Assembly: GCF_014280965.1 (NCBI RefSeq)
Contig: NZ_JACODZ010000003.1
Location: 1-64,000 of the forward strand
Direction: 5' to 3'
Source: Echinicola salinicaeni
GTDB taxonomy: Bacteria > Bacteroidota > Bacteroidia > Cytophagales > Cyclobacteriaceae
DNA length: 64,000 nt
Under the pieces are notes generated by a model that was not told the origin of the DNA, did no database searches, and saw only the letters and a program-made list of their open reading frames with translations. Position 1 is the first letter of the stretch. Each line of letters starts with the position of its first letter. The position numbers were made by a program, and so were the translations under genes. Shown here piece by piece: positions 9,359 to 18,964 of the stretch.

Positions 9359-10759
9359 ATGAAATATAGAATAGAAAAAGACACCATGGGTCCAGTGGAA
9401 GTCCCTGCGGACAAATACTGGGGTGCCCAGACCCAAAGATCCATCAACAACTTTAAAATTGGTGGTGAGCGTAACCGAATGCCTTTAGAAATTACCCATG
9501 CTTTTGCCATTCTTAAGAAGTCGGCGGCCATGACCAATGCTGAATTGGGTGTTTTGGCACCTGAAAAGGCGGAGACAATCGCCAAGGTTTGTGATGAGAT
9601 TTTGGAAGGCAAATTAGATGATCAGTTTCCATTGGTGATCTGGCAGACGGGTTCTGGTACCCAATCCAATATGAATGCCAATGAGGTGATTGCCTATAGG
9701 GGCCATGTTTTACAAGGAGGTACTTTGGAGGATGAGAAAAAGACCATCCACCCAAATGATGATGTGAACAAGTCACAGTCTTCCAATGACACCTTCCCTA
9801 CAGCAATGCATATTGCGGCCTATAAAATGGTAGTGGAAACAACGATTCCTGGTGTGGAAAAATTGAGAGACACACTTAAAAGCAAGTCTGAGCAATTTAT
9901 GGATGTGGTGAAGATTGGGCGTACCCATTTTATGGATGCTACTCCACTGACTTTGGGACAGGAGTTTTCTGGTTATGTTGCCCAGCTAGACCATGGTGTA
10001 AAAGCCTTGAAAAACACATTGGCCCACCTTTCCGAATTAGCCTTAGGTGGAACTGCAGTAGGAACTGGCTTGAATACTCCTAAAGGATATGCTGAGTTGG
10101 TAGCCAAGAAAATAGCAGAATTCTCTGGTCAACCATTTATCACGGCACCAAATAAATTCGAATCTTTGGCTGCTCATGATGCCATCGTGGAAACTCATGG
10201 TGCTTTGAAACAATTAGCGGTTAGCTTGATGAAGATTGCCAATGACATCAGAATGTTATCATCAGGTCCTCGTTCGGGAATCGGTGAAATCCTAATTCCT
10301 GAGAATGAACCAGGCTCTTCTATCATGCCAGGAAAGGTAAACCCTACCCAAGCGGAGGCCATGACCATGGTTTGTGCCCAAGTAATTGGAAATGATACAG
10401 CTGTATCTGTGGGTGGCTCCAATGGACATTTTGAATTGAACGTGTTCAAGCCAATGATGATCCACAATCTTTTAACTTCTGCCAGATTGATCGGTGATGC
10501 TTGTGTATCTTTCCATGATAATTGTGTGATTGGTATTGAACCAAACAGACCATTTATCAAGAAGCACCTTGAAAATTCTTTGATGTTGGTAACAGCATTG
10601 AATACACATATCGGTTATGAAAATGCAGCGGCCATAGCTAAGAAAGCCCACAAAGAAGGTACTAGCCTAAGGGAGGCTGCTCTGGACTTGGGCTTATTAA
10701 CCAATGAGCAGTTTGATGAGTGGGTAAAACCAGAAGATATGATAGGAAGTATGAAGTAA
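9359..10759 (+). CDS. fumC: Class II fumarate hydratase
   Basis: Iron-independent fumarase interconverting fumarate and malate in the TCA cycle; a cytosolic homotetramer. The 466 residues match the family length. Visible motifs are [16 protein letters not shown], the [18 protein letters not shown] segment with the catalytic histidine, and the superfamily signature [13 protein letters not shown], whose flexible SS loop carries the catalytic serine. The N-terminus [28 protein letters not shown] is characteristic of class II fumarase rather than aspartase. It appears monocistronic, with a dyad upstream and a terminator downstream. Confidence 0.96.
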   Translation: MKYRIEKDTMGPVEVPADKYWGAQTQRSINNFKIGGERNRMPLEITHAFAILKKSAAMTNAELGVLAPEKAETIAKVCDEILEGKLDDQFPLVIWQTGSGTQSNMNANEVIAYRGHVLQGGTLEDEKKTIHPNDDVNKSQSSNDTFPTAMHIAAYKMVVETTIPGVEKLRDTLKSKSEQFMDVVKIGRTHFMDATPLTLGQEFSGYVAQLDHGVKALKNTLAHLSELALGGTAVGTGLNTPKGYAELVAKKIAEFSGQPFITAPNKFESLAAHDAIVETHGALKQLAVSLMKIANDIRMLSSGPRSGIGEILIPENEPGSSIMPGKVNPTQAEAMTMVCAQVIGNDTAVSVGGSNGHFELNVFKPMMIHNLLTSARLIGDACVSFHDNCVIGIEPNRPFIKKHLENSLMLVTALNTHIGYENAAAIAKKAHKEGTSLREAALDLGLLTNEQFDEWVKPEDMIGSMK

Positions 10760-10824
10760 TTCGTCTTTTGGGAAATCTTAAAAGACCGATATTATAACTT
10801 TATTTTATCCAAATTTTAAAAGGG

Positions 10825-10868
10825 GAAGTATATTTCGTATTTTACATGAAATATGCTTCTTCTTTTTT
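10825..10868 (+). terminator. Intrinsic terminator after fumC
   Basis: GAAGTATATTTC (10825-10836) pairs with GAAATATGCTTC (10848-10859) with one G-U pair and an 11-base loop, followed by a T-rich run. It ends just before the start of the next gene. Confidence 0.75.
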
Positions 10869-10895
10869 GTTTAAACTAAATTATTATTGGAGGAT

Positions 10896-11519
10896 ATGGT
10901 TTCGAAATACCTTTTAGGATCATGCTTATTGCTGGCACTTTTGTTGTCAAATATTACAAATGCTTTAGCCCAGTTATCGAAAGATGAGAAAAAAGCACTG
11001 AAGAAAGAGTTGAAACGAATGACTCCGGAGCAGCTTCGGCAGATGCAGGAATTACAACAACAGCAAAAGGTTAATATTCTTGAGCTTGAAAAGGAAAATC
11101 AAGACCTAAAGAAAGAACTTTCCAGCAAATCCCAAGACCTTACCATTCTCCAAAAGAGACATGAAGAACTAGAGGAAAAATATACCAGTACCATGATGGA
11201 GGATGCTCATGAAGAACTGCATGGAGCTCCAGACACACTGGAAGGAGAATGGAGCAAAGGTGTGGTGTTTAGGGTGCAGATCGGAGCATTGACCGAGAAA
11301 GAGTATGACAAAGAAATCCCCTCTGACTTCGTTATGGACGTGGAAGAAAAAGGGGATTTGAAGCGCATGCTTTTGGGCTATTACAGGGACTATGATGAAG
11401 CCAATACTTTTAAGAAGCTTATGCGGAAGCTAGGAATTAGCACTGCTTGGATCGTTCCTTATAAAGATGGAGAAAGGGTTACATTAAAGGAAGTCCTGGA
11501 TACGGTTGTTGATTATTAA
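10896..11519 (+). CDS. Exported coiled-coil protein with SPOR-like C-terminal domain
   Basis: Residues 1-24 form a signal peptide (hydrophobic, ending NALAQ). Residues about 27-105 are a charged coiled coil rich in Lys, Glu and Gln. The C-terminal 80 residues (VFRVQIGALTEKEYD, LGYYRDYDEANTFKKLMRKLGISTAWIVPYKDG) look like a SPOR-type peptidoglycan-binding fold. Relatives in Bacteroidota are often labelled ezrin/radixin/moesin-like because of the coiled coil, which says little about function. The ATG at 10896 is preferred over the TTG at 10887 because it directly follows a GGAGGAT stretch and begins the signal peptide. The 3' end overlaps the convergent cyclophilin gene by 4 bases. Confidence 0.8.
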   Translation: MVSKYLLGSCLLLALLLSNITNALAQLSKDEKKALKKELKRMTPEQLRQMQELQQQQKVNILELEKENQDLKKELSSKSQDLTILQKRHEELEEKYTSTMMEDAHEELHGAPDTLEGEWSKGVVFRVQIGALTEKEYDKEIPSDFVMDVEEKGDLKRMLLGYYRDYDEANTFKKLMRKLGISTAWIVPYKDGERVTLKEVLDTVVDY

Positions 11520-12115
11520 TGATCTGATTTTAATTCAAGGTCATATCCATTTTCTTTAAGTTCTTCAGCAGTCATTTCGATGACATTGACCTCCATGTTG
11601 ATATCCACCAAGGGGGTGTCTGTGGAATCTGTTTTGACTGTTGCTATAGCATCCAATACATCCAGCCCCTTAAAGACTTGACCAAAAACAGTATAATTTC
11701 CATCCAGTCTTTCTATGCCATCCTTGTCATGGACAATATAGATTTGGCAACCTGCTGATAATTTTTCAGGATTATCATCCCTTCCAGCACCTACTGCACC
11801 ATATACATGTTTAATCCCATCGACGAATTCTGGCTCCAAAAGATAAGGAGAATCCCCAAATCCTTCGGGCGTATCAGGACAACCTCCCTGAATTACAAAG
11901 CCTTCAATTACCCTATTGAAGGTTAGTGAATCCCAATATTGTGCATTGGCTAGTTCTATGAAGCTTTCTTTATGAATAGGGGTTTCCTCATACAACCAGA
12001 ATAACATTTCTCCTTTTGGAGTGATAACTTGACCAACGGGGTAAGTTTGGGAAGATTTTGAGCTACAAGACAGTGCCAACAGTGAAAGGCACAATAGTGT
12101 GAAGGCGTTTCGCAT
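11516..12115 (-). CDS. Cyclophilin-type peptidyl-prolyl isomerase, lipoprotein
   Basis: Catalyses cis-trans isomerisation of X-Pro bonds, probably in the periplasm. The N-terminus MRNAFTLLCLSLLALSCSS has a lipobox with the lipidated Cys near residue 17. The cyclophilin core shows YWDSLTFNRVIEGFVIQGGCPDTPEGFG with the catalytic arginine in FNRVI, then LSAGCQIYIVHD and YTVFGQVFKGLDVLD. It is a small single-domain cyclophilin of 199 residues. It converges on and overlaps the upstream SPOR-like gene by 4 bases, so no terminator separates them. Confidence 0.92.
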   Translation of the reverse strand: MRNAFTLLCLSLLALSCSSKSSQTYPVGQVITPKGEMLFWLYEETPIHKESFIELANAQYWDSLTFNRVIEGFVIQGGCPDTPEGFGDSPYLLEPEFVDGIKHVYGAVGAGRDDNPEKLSAGCQIYIVHDKDGIERLDGNYTVFGQVFKGLDVLDAIATVKTDSTDTPLVDINMEVNVIEMTAEELKENGYDLELKSDH

Positions 12116-12125
12116 TAGTTCTAAT

Positions 12126-12599
12126 TTATGATTTGGTAAATTTTTCTGTTGTTAATAATTCAAATTTTTGAAGGTCTTCTTTAGAGTCAAAAGCTTCCTT
12201 TTTCAAAAATAGAAACTGATTATTAGAAATATAAAATAACCAATAATTGCGACGCTTTTTAATTGCTAAGATTTGGTCCCAAGGAACTTCACTATAATTT
12301 CCATTGGACATGGAAAGACTGATCTTTTCCTCTGAAAATGTCATGCTCATTTCATGAAATAGGCTGGCATTTTTCGATGATTTAACCCAAAATAGTAAAT
12401 AGAGAAAGATTAGCGGAGGAAAGGTCAATCCAAAAACTACAATGGCAGTAGAGAACCTATCATCTCCAAAGCTGTTAAGATGTGAAAATCCTAAAATAAA
12501 GGAAATCAGATAAAGCCACCAGAATTTTTTAAGCCGGTTAGTAGCGATGATTTCAAAAAAATCCCATTCTGAGAGGGAAAAGTTTTTCGTTTTGACCAT
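12126..12599 (-). CDS. YcxB-like membrane protein
   Basis: A 157-residue protein starting MVKTKNFSLSEWDFFEI. Two hydrophobic helices (about residues 25-70) are followed by a C-terminal domain with MTFSEEKISLSMSNGN, VPWDQILAIKKRRNYWLFY and the tail NQFLFLKKEAF. That arrangement matches the YcxB-like family (PF14317), whose function is unknown. I chose the internal ATG at 12599 over an upstream one at 12644 because it begins the conserved part. It lies 10 bases upstream of the cyclophilin gene on the same strand, so the two are probably cotranscribed. Confidence 0.7.
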   Translation of the reverse strand: MVKTKNFSLSEWDFFEIIATNRLKKFWWLYLISFILGFSHLNSFGDDRFSTAIVVFGLTFPPLIFLYLLFWVKSSKNASLFHEMSMTFSEEKISLSMSNGNYSEVPWDQILAIKKRRNYWLFYISNNQFLFLKKEAFDSKEDLQKFELLTTEKFTKS

Positions 12600-12843
12600 A
12601 TCATAGCAATTAAGAGATAAAAAATGATAGTTTAAACTTAACAAAAATAGTTTTAGCCCAAAGATTCATAAAGTTTAATTTATACTGAGCTGAAATATCA
12701 TTGTATTAATTAAAAGTAATTTCCATTATATTTCGAGCTCATTAACTTAGGCACAGGCACTTAGTTTGTATAAAGGCTTTTGCATGGAAATAATTGCAAT
12801 TTTTTTTAATAAAGAAGCAGTTTAGTTTAGTAATTTAGGCGGC

Positions 12844-14613
12844 ATGGAGTTTAGGTGGGAAATAAAAAGTAAAGCAGATCAAGAAACCGTTCAATCCCTT
12901 AGCAGTGAAATCAATGTCAATCCGACATTGGCCAATCTTCTGGTCAACCGTGGAGTAGTTGATTTTCAGGAAGCTAAAGATTTTTTTAGGCCGGATTTGG
13001 ATAAAATCCACTCTCCATTTCTGATGAAAGACATGGATAAGGCTGTCAATAGGATGGTGGAAGCGGTAAATAATGAGGAGAAGATCCTTGTCTATGGGGA
13101 TTATGATGTGGATGGGACTACTGCGGTGGCATTGTTTTATGGATTTTTGAAAGAGTTTTATCCATACGTAGATTTCTATATTCCGGACAGGTATCAGGAG
13201 GGTTATGGTGTTTCAGAGCGCGGCGTTCGTTTTGCTGCTGAAAATGATTTTAAATTAATTGTATCCTTGGATTGTGGAATCAAAGCAATAGAGAAAGTAG
13301 CTTTAGCCAATAGTTTGGGGATAGATTTTATTATCTGTGATCACCATACGCCTGGAGAGGAATTGCCTCCAGCATTGGCGGTACTTGATCCGAAAAGAGT
13401 AGATTGCGAATATCCTTATAAGGAATTAAGTGGATGTGGAGTGGGATTTAAATTAATACAAGCTTTTACTGAGCGAACTGGAAAAAATGCCAGTCACCTT
13501 TTTGGTCTTTTGGATTTGGTAGCTGTGAGTATTGCGGCTGATATTGTGCCCATTTCTGGAGAGAACAGAATTCTGGCCCACTATGGTCTGGAAAGATTGA
13601 ACAATAATCCCCGACCGGGCCTAATGGCTTTGATCCTGGCCGGAAAAGGGCAGCGCAGCCTAAAGGAACTGCAGGAAAACAGGCAGTTGCTTCACAGGGA
13701 AATGCTTCAGTTGAAATCAGATAAGGATATTGAGATATCGGATATAGTTTTCAGGATTGGTCCACGAATCAATGCTTCTGGAAGGTTGGAGCATGCAAAG
13801 GCCTCTGTTGAACTATTGAATTCCAAAGATATCCATGATGCCCTTGAACGTGCTGAGTTGGTGGAAGATGTCAATGCTGCCAGAAAGAACTTTGATGAGA
13901 ACATCACCAAGGAAGCCATACAAATGATCGAGGATAGGGAGCAGATAAAGCCCTATAAAAGCACTGTACTCTATAAAGAGGATTGGCATAAGGGAGTGAT
14001 AGGAATCGTAGCTTCCAGGTGTATTGAACAATACTACAGACCAACCATCATATTGACCGAATCCAATAATAAGGCCACTGGTAGTGCACGCTCGGTATTT
14101 GATTTTAATATCTATGAAGCTATTAGTGAGTGTAGTGATTTATTAGAGCAATTTGGAGGGCATAAATATGCAGCAGGCTTGACTATGGAACTAGATAATG
14201 TGCCAGCATTTCAAGAGAAATTTGAAGAGGTGGTCAGCCGCAGGATTTCCGATATTCATACCAAGCCAGTTTTGGAGGTAGATGATGAGCTTGAACTGGA
14301 CCAGATCAATTATAAATTTTATAATATATTGCGTCAAATGGCTCCTTTTGGACCGGGAAATCCTGAGCCTTTATTTTGTGCCAATCAAGTATATGCACAG
14401 AATATAAAAGTGCTTAAGGACAAGCATTTGAAATTTGAAATTGTACAAGATGGACAGGTGACTACTCCCGTTTGTATTGCCTTTGGCTTTGCCACTTATT
14501 ATGAAATGCTGAGAAGTAAGATGCGTTTTAATATTGCCTTTGAGGTAAGAGAAAATACCTTCAGGAATACCAGTAGTTTACAACTGTACGTTAAGGACAT
14601 AAAATTCGATTGA
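12844..14613 (+). CDS. recJ: Single-stranded-DNA-specific exonuclease RecJ
   Basis: 5'-3' exonuclease on single-stranded DNA in recombination and mismatch/base-excision repair. The DHH phosphoesterase core shows VYGDYDVDGTTA (residues 83-94), CDHHTPGEELPP (His167-His168 of the DHH motif) and SGCGVGFKLIQ. A DHHA1 domain follows with SGRLEHAK and the ATGSARSVFDFNIYEAI...FGGHKYAAGLTM region. The C-terminal OB fold includes APFGPGNPEPLF. At 589 residues it is full length. It heads a three-gene operon: lptB starts one base after its stop codon. Confidence 0.97.
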   Translation: MEFRWEIKSKADQETVQSLSSEINVNPTLANLLVNRGVVDFQEAKDFFRPDLDKIHSPFLMKDMDKAVNRMVEAVNNEEKILVYGDYDVDGTTAVALFYGFLKEFYPYVDFYIPDRYQEGYGVSERGVRFAAENDFKLIVSLDCGIKAIEKVALANSLGIDFIICDHHTPGEELPPALAVLDPKRVDCEYPYKELSGCGVGFKLIQAFTERTGKNASHLFGLLDLVAVSIAADIVPISGENRILAHYGLERLNNNPRPGLMALILAGKGQRSLKELQENRQLLHREMLQLKSDKDIEISDIVFRIGPRINASGRLEHAKASVELLNSKDIHDALERAELVEDVNAARKNFDENITKEAIQMIEDREQIKPYKSTVLYKEDWHKGVIGIVASRCIEQYYRPTIILTESNNKATGSARSVFDFNIYEAISECSDLLEQFGGHKYAAGLTMELDNVPAFQEKFEEVVSRRISDIHTKPVLEVDDELELDQINYKFYNILRQMAPFGPGNPEPLFCANQVYAQNIKVLKDKHLKFEIVQDGQVTTPVCIAFGFATYYEMLRSKMRFNIAFEVRENTFRNTSSLQLYVKDIKFD

Positions 14614-14614
14614 A

Positions 14615-15346
14615 ATGAAACTTAGAGGTGACAACCTGATTAAGATCTATAAGGGTCGAAAGGTGGTGAACAATATTTCCGTGGAAGTGGAGCAGGGCGA
14701 GATTGTGGGACTTTTAGGGCCAAATGGAGCTGGAAAAACCACTTCTTTTTATATGATTGTAGGTCTTATAAAGCCCAATAGCGGGAAAGTTTTTTTAGAC
14801 CAAGAGGAAATTACTCCTTTACCCATGTATCGCCGTGCAAAAAGAGGTATAGGTTATCTTGCGCAGGAGGCTTCTGTATTTAGGAAATTATCTGTAGAGG
14901 AGAATATCATGGCGGTATTAGAAATGACCGACCTGCCTAAAACTGCCCAAAAGGAGAAAATGGAGGAATTACTGGAGGAGTTTAGTCTGACCCATGTCCG
15001 AAAAAACTTGGGCATGGTACTTTCAGGAGGGGAGCGAAGAAGGACTGAAATCGCCAGGGCCTTGGCTGTGGATCCTAATTTTGTCCTACTGGATGAACCT
15101 TTTGCAGGAGTCGACCCCATTGCTGTAGAGGAAATTCAAACTATTGTTGCCAAGTTGAAAAATAAAAACATCGGTATTTTGATTACAGATCACAATGTCA
15201 ATGAAACCCTATCCATTACAGATCGTGCTTATCTGATGTTTGAGGGGAAATTACTAAAGGCAGGTACTGCGGAAGAACTTGCAGCTGATGAACAGGTTCG
15301 AAAAGTATACCTTGGTAAGAATTTTGAACTAAAACGTAAGATCTGA
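14615..15346 (+). CDS. lptB: LPS export ABC transporter ATP-binding protein LptB
   Basis: ATPase that drives lipopolysaccharide extraction from the inner membrane with LptFG. ABC motifs are complete: Walker A GPNGAGKTT (35-43), Q-loop LAQEASVFR (about 82-90), signature LSGGERRRTEIARAL (136-150), Walker B FVLLDEP (156-162) and the switch histidine in ITDHNV. The LSGGERRR signature and 243-residue length distinguish LptB from amino-acid importer ATPases. It lies between recJ (1-base gap) and a GH3-family gene (4-base gap). The permease genes are not in this window. Confidence 0.95.
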   Translation: MKLRGDNLIKIYKGRKVVNNISVEVEQGEIVGLLGPNGAGKTTSFYMIVGLIKPNSGKVFLDQEEITPLPMYRRAKRGIGYLAQEASVFRKLSVEENIMAVLEMTDLPKTAQKEKMEELLEEFSLTHVRKNLGMVLSGGERRRTEIARALAVDPNFVLLDEPFAGVDPIAVEEIQTIVAKLKNKNIGILITDHNVNETLSITDRAYLMFEGKLLKAGTAEELAADEQVRKVYLGKNFELKRKI

Positions 15347-15350
15347 TTTT

Positions 15351-16871
15351 ATGGACGTACTGAATACTTTTATGACCTGGATCTTTAAGATCCGAATAGG
15401 TCAGATTGATAACTTCAAAGAAAATCCTATTGAAGTTCAACAAGATATTTTTTTCGATCTTATTAAAACGGCAAGGAAAACCGAATTTGGAAAACAATAC
15501 GGATTTTCAGATATCAAATCTCATCGGGATTTTGCCAATAATGTCCCTGTTCATAATTATGAGCAAATGCAGCCTTATATAGAAAAAACCATGAAAGGCG
15601 AACAAAATGTGATTTGGCCAACAGAAATCACCTGGTTTTCCAAGTCATCCGGGACTACAGGGAGTAGAAGTAAGTTTATCCCAGTTTCACAGGAATCTTT
15701 AGAGGATTGCCACTTTAAGGGAGGCAAAGATATGCTTTCATTGTATGTGAATAATTATCCTGAGAGCAAACTCTTTTCCGGCAAGAGCTTGGCCATAGGG
15801 GGCAGTCATCAGGTCAATAGCTTTGATGCAAATAAAAACAGCCATTATGGAGACATCTCCGCCGTTATTATGAGAAACCTGCCTGTTTGGGCCCAACTAG
15901 CGAGGACCCCGAGTTTGGAGACTGCATTAATGAGTGAATGGGAGGAGAAGATAGAGAGAATGGCTTATGAAACGATGAAGGAAAATGTGGTCAGCATATC
16001 TGGAGTGCCTACCTGGACCATAGTTCTCTTGGAAAGAATAATGGAAATTACAGGTTCAAAAAATATTCTGGAGGTATGGCCAAATTTGGAAGTGTTTTTT
16101 CATGGAGCGGTTGCTTTTGGACCTTACAGAAGGTTGTTCCAAGAACTTATCCCATCCAATGGGATGCACTATATGGAGACTTATAATGCTTCCGAAGGCT
16201 TCTTTGGTATCCAAGATCAAAAGAATTCTGATGAATTACTATTGATGTTGGATTATGGAATTTACTATGAATTCATCCCAATGGAAGAATGGGATGCCGA
16301 GGATCCAAAAGTCATTCCTTTAGAAGAAGTAGAACTCGGAAAGAATTATGCCTTATTAATTAGTACTAATGGAGGACTTTGGCGCTATAAGATTGGAGAT
16401 ACGGTAAAATTCACTTCTATAAGTCCATATAGAATAAAAATTTCTGGTAGAACCAAGCATTTTATCAATGCTTTTGGGGAAGAAGTAATTGTTGAAAATG
16501 CTGAGAAAGCCATAGAAGAAGCCTGTAAGGCCACTGATGCAACCATTGTAAACTTTACTGCAGCACCAGTATATTTTGAAGGGGCAGGCAGCAAAGGAGC
16601 CCATGAATGGGTTATTGAGTTTAGTAAAATGCCCGATGATGAAAACTTGTTTAAGGAGAAGCTGGACGCTACTTTGAGAGCAATCAACTCTGATTATGAC
16701 GCTAAGCGCTATAAAGACATGGCATTGGACAAACCCAAAATTCATTTTGCCCAGCAAGGTTTATTCGAAACCTGGATGAAGTCGAGAGGTAAGTTAGGTG
16801 GTCAAAATAAGGTGCCCAGACTAGCGAATAATCGGGAGTATATTGATGGGATTTTGAAATTGAAGGATTAG
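15351..16871 (+). CDS. GH3 family acyl-adenylating enzyme (auxin-responsive GH3-like)
   Basis: The 506 residues match the GH3 superfamily, adenylate-forming enzymes that in plants join carboxylic acids to amino acids. The ATP-binding motif appears as WFSKSSGTTGSRSKFIPVS, followed by ETYNASEGFFGIQ (the second nucleotide motif), LWRYKIGDTVKFTS and a C-terminal ligase-type lid domain. Bacterial GH3 proteins have no established substrate; conjugation of an acid to an amino acid is an inference from the fold. It ends the recJ-lptB-GH3 operon, 4 bases after lptB, and a bidirectional terminator follows. Confidence 0.88.
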   Translation: MDVLNTFMTWIFKIRIGQIDNFKENPIEVQQDIFFDLIKTARKTEFGKQYGFSDIKSHRDFANNVPVHNYEQMQPYIEKTMKGEQNVIWPTEITWFSKSSGTTGSRSKFIPVSQESLEDCHFKGGKDMLSLYVNNYPESKLFSGKSLAIGGSHQVNSFDANKNSHYGDISAVIMRNLPVWAQLARTPSLETALMSEWEEKIERMAYETMKENVVSISGVPTWTIVLLERIMEITGSKNILEVWPNLEVFFHGAVAFGPYRRLFQELIPSNGMHYMETYNASEGFFGIQDQKNSDELLLMLDYGIYYEFIPMEEWDAEDPKVIPLEEVELGKNYALLISTNGGLWRYKIGDTVKFTSISPYRIKISGRTKHFINAFGEEVIVENAEKAIEEACKATDATIVNFTAAPVYFEGAGSKGAHEWVIEFSKMPDDENLFKEKLDATLRAINSDYDAKRYKDMALDKPKIHFAQQGLFETWMKSRGKLGGQNKVPRLANNREYIDGILKLKD

Positions 16872-16894
16872 TCCAATCTCTTCGATATAAACAT

Positions 16895-16931
16895 AAAAAA
16901 GCCTCCTAAAGACTAATTAGGAGGCTTTTAG
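16895..16931. terminator. Bidirectional terminator between GH3 and S1/P1 nuclease genes
   Basis: AAAAGCCTCCTAA pairs with TTAGGAGGCTTTT around a 7-base loop. It is flanked by A residues on the left and T residues on the right, so it can serve both converging transcripts. Confidence 0.9.
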
Positions 16932-16946
16932 TTTTTTTTGAATAAA

Positions 16947-17717
16947 TCATCCGTAAATATCATTTAGGATTCCAGCTAGGCGGATTCCACCCGCCAACAG
17001 TTGATTTTCTATAATGGGAAAGCATTTATAATCGTATTCATAGGACAATTTCTTATTCTCAGGAAGATCATAAACATATTTCCTAAGTGAAACAGCTTCC
17101 TCCAGCCAACTTTCAATGGGGGCAGCTTGTAGCTTTTTGATTTTATCTTTACTTGCCCTATTATTCAAATGCTTGGCCAACTCCGTATAGCTAAGGTGCT
17201 GCCTTTCGATCATTTTGGTATCCCAGACGGTATGGAGGTTGGTTTTTTGGTTGAAGTAATAGACATCCACCTTATTTCCTCCCATATCTTCACCTGTCCC
17301 CACATGTAGGGGCTGATGCAGGTCTCCTACAATATGAATAAGCATTTTCAGGTTTTCCTGCTTTTTCTTGAAGGATAAGGGCTTATTTTTGAGCTCCTCT
17401 ATAAGCCTAAGCAATGTCTGATAGGCATCTCCCCTCTCATCTTGTAAATGAGGCTCATACCCTTTACCCTTGTGGACAGTTAGGAAATGCCAGGAATAGG
17501 CATAATCGTATGCACGATCTGATCTAATTTGGTCCATCCAATTGGCCACCATGGGAATTGATTCATTTTCCAAAACCGCAGCAATATTCCTTTTTGCCTT
17601 TTTACTAAGGTGCCAAGCTGCTATTTGACCGACCACCCTGTGGCCATTTTGTCCCCATCCAAAAGACTGGAAAATAATTACTGTACTCAAAAAAAATGCT
17701 GCAATACTCTTCTTCAT
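16947..17717 (-). CDS. S1/P1-type zinc-dependent nuclease
   Basis: Secreted single-strand nuclease/3'-nucleotidase. Residues 1-20 form a signal peptide; the mature protein would start at Trp21, and in this family the mature N-terminal Trp coordinates the zinc cluster. Other ligand motifs are GQNGHRVVGQIAAWHL, HIVGDLHQPLHVG and NKVDVYYF...NLHTVWDTKMI. At 256 residues it has the usual length. It is the last gene of a minus-strand run (secA, SPOR lipoprotein, M20 hydrolase, this gene), 54 bases after the M20 gene. A role in scavenging phosphate and nucleosides from nucleic acid is likely. Confidence 0.93.
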   Translation of the reverse strand: MKKSIAAFFLSTVIIFQSFGWGQNGHRVVGQIAAWHLSKKAKRNIAAVLENESIPMVANWMDQIRSDRAYDYAYSWHFLTVHKGKGYEPHLQDERGDAYQTLLRLIEELKNKPLSFKKKQENLKMLIHIVGDLHQPLHVGTGEDMGGNKVDVYYFNQKTNLHTVWDTKMIERQHLSYTELAKHLNNRASKDKIKKLQAAPIESWLEEAVSLRKYVYDLPENKKLSYEYDYKCFPIIENQLLAGGIRLAGILNDIYG

Positions 17718-17771
17718 ATTAGTAATCCTTTTAAAAATGAGCTTGTTGGGAACCGCTTATTTAGCCTATCA

Positions 17772-18962
17772 TCAACCTTGTGAAAGTTCATTGATAGCTA
17801 TCCATGCCATCAATCCGGCACCTACTTCCAATGCGCTTTCATCTATATCAAAGGTAGGAGTATGCACTCCGCTTGTGATGCCCTTTTCTTCATTCCTGAT
17901 GCCCAAACGATAAAAACAACCATCCATCTCTTGGGTATAGTAGGAGAAATCCTCTGCGGCCATCCAAACATCCAAATCTTCAACATTTTCCTCACCTAGA
18001 AATTCCTGGGCAGCTTTATATGCACGATCGGTAAGCTCAGGAGCATTTTTTAAAAATGGGTAACCTTTACGAACTTCAAAGTCCACAGCACCTCCCATGC
18101 CTTCAGCTAGACCTTCGGCAATTTTCACCATTTTTTTGTGGGCCTCAGCTCTCCATTCTTCATTTAAGGTCCTGAATGTTCCCTGAATCTTGACTTCATT
18201 AGGGATGACATTAGTAGCTCCTTTAGCCTCGATATGTCCAAAGGAAAGTACCGTAGGAATCTTTGGACTGGCATTACGGCTGACTACTTGCTGTAAAGCT
18301 ACGATGATGTGAGAAGCAATAAGTATAGGGTCTACCAAGGTTTCTGGCATGGCACCATGACCACCTTTACCTTTTACGGTAAGGTAAAGTTCATCAGCAC
18401 TGGCCATGTACATTCCTTTACGGAAGCCCACTTTGCCCGCATCGATCAATGGCATCACATGTTGGCCTACAATAGCTTCCGGCTTTGGATTCTCTAGGGC
18501 TTTGTCCTTAATCATCAAAGAAGCACCCCCTGGGATTTTTTCTTCTCCAGGCTGAAAAATCAATTTTATTGTACCTTCAAATTCGTCTTTTACCCCATTA
18601 AGGATTTTTGCGGCCCCCAATAAAGAAGCAGTGTGAACATCATGCCCACAGGCATGCATTACGCCTTCATTAGTCGACTTATAAGGAACATCATTTTGCT
18701 CTACAATTGGTAGCGCATCCATATCTGCCCTTAGGGCAATGATTTTTTTTGAAGGGTTTTTACCTTCAATGAGTGCTACCAATCCAGTATTGGCTTTTTT
18801 TTCGATATTGGTAATCCCCATTTCTTTCAACTGGGAAGCTACAAAAGCACTTGTTTTGTATTCCTCGAAGGAAAGTTCAGGGTTGGCGTGGATATATCTT
18901 CTAGTATTGGTGATCTGATCCAGGTATTCCCCGGCCAGGGCTTTCACTTTATCTTTTAACAT
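17772..18962 (-). CDS. M20 family metallo-amidohydrolase
   Basis: Member of the M20D group (N-acyl amino acid amidohydrolase/hippuricase-like), which removes acyl groups from N-acyl amino acids. Motifs are LRADMDALP (about 77-85), MHACGHDVHTAS with Cys105, His107, Asp108 and His110 (metal ligands), the catalytic Glu pair in FQPGEEKIPGG, GQHVMPL and AAEDFSYY near the C-terminus. The 396-residue length is typical. No signal peptide is present, so it is cytosolic. It starts 2 bases after the stop of the SPOR lipoprotein gene, which suggests translational coupling. The exact substrate is not predictable. Confidence 0.92.
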   Translation of the reverse strand: MLKDKVKALAGEYLDQITNTRRYIHANPELSFEEYKTSAFVASQLKEMGITNIEKKANTGLVALIEGKNPSKKIIALRADMDALPIVEQNDVPYKSTNEGVMHACGHDVHTASLLGAAKILNGVKDEFEGTIKLIFQPGEEKIPGGASLMIKDKALENPKPEAIVGQHVMPLIDAGKVGFRKGMYMASADELYLTVKGKGGHGAMPETLVDPILIASHIIVALQQVVSRNASPKIPTVLSFGHIEAKGATNVIPNEVKIQGTFRTLNEEWRAEAHKKMVKIAEGLAEGMGGAVDFEVRKGYPFLKNAPELTDRAYKAAQEFLGEENVEDLDVWMAAEDFSYYTQEMDGCFYRLGIRNEEKGITSGVHTPTFDIDESALEVGAGLMAWIAINELSQG

Positions 18963-18964
18963 GC

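Noticed and set aside
12755-12769. AGGCACT-N4-TTGT as a third sigma-54-like site upstream of recJ
   Set aside because: Both halves have mismatches (first base and -12 GC), so it is not distinguishable from chance.
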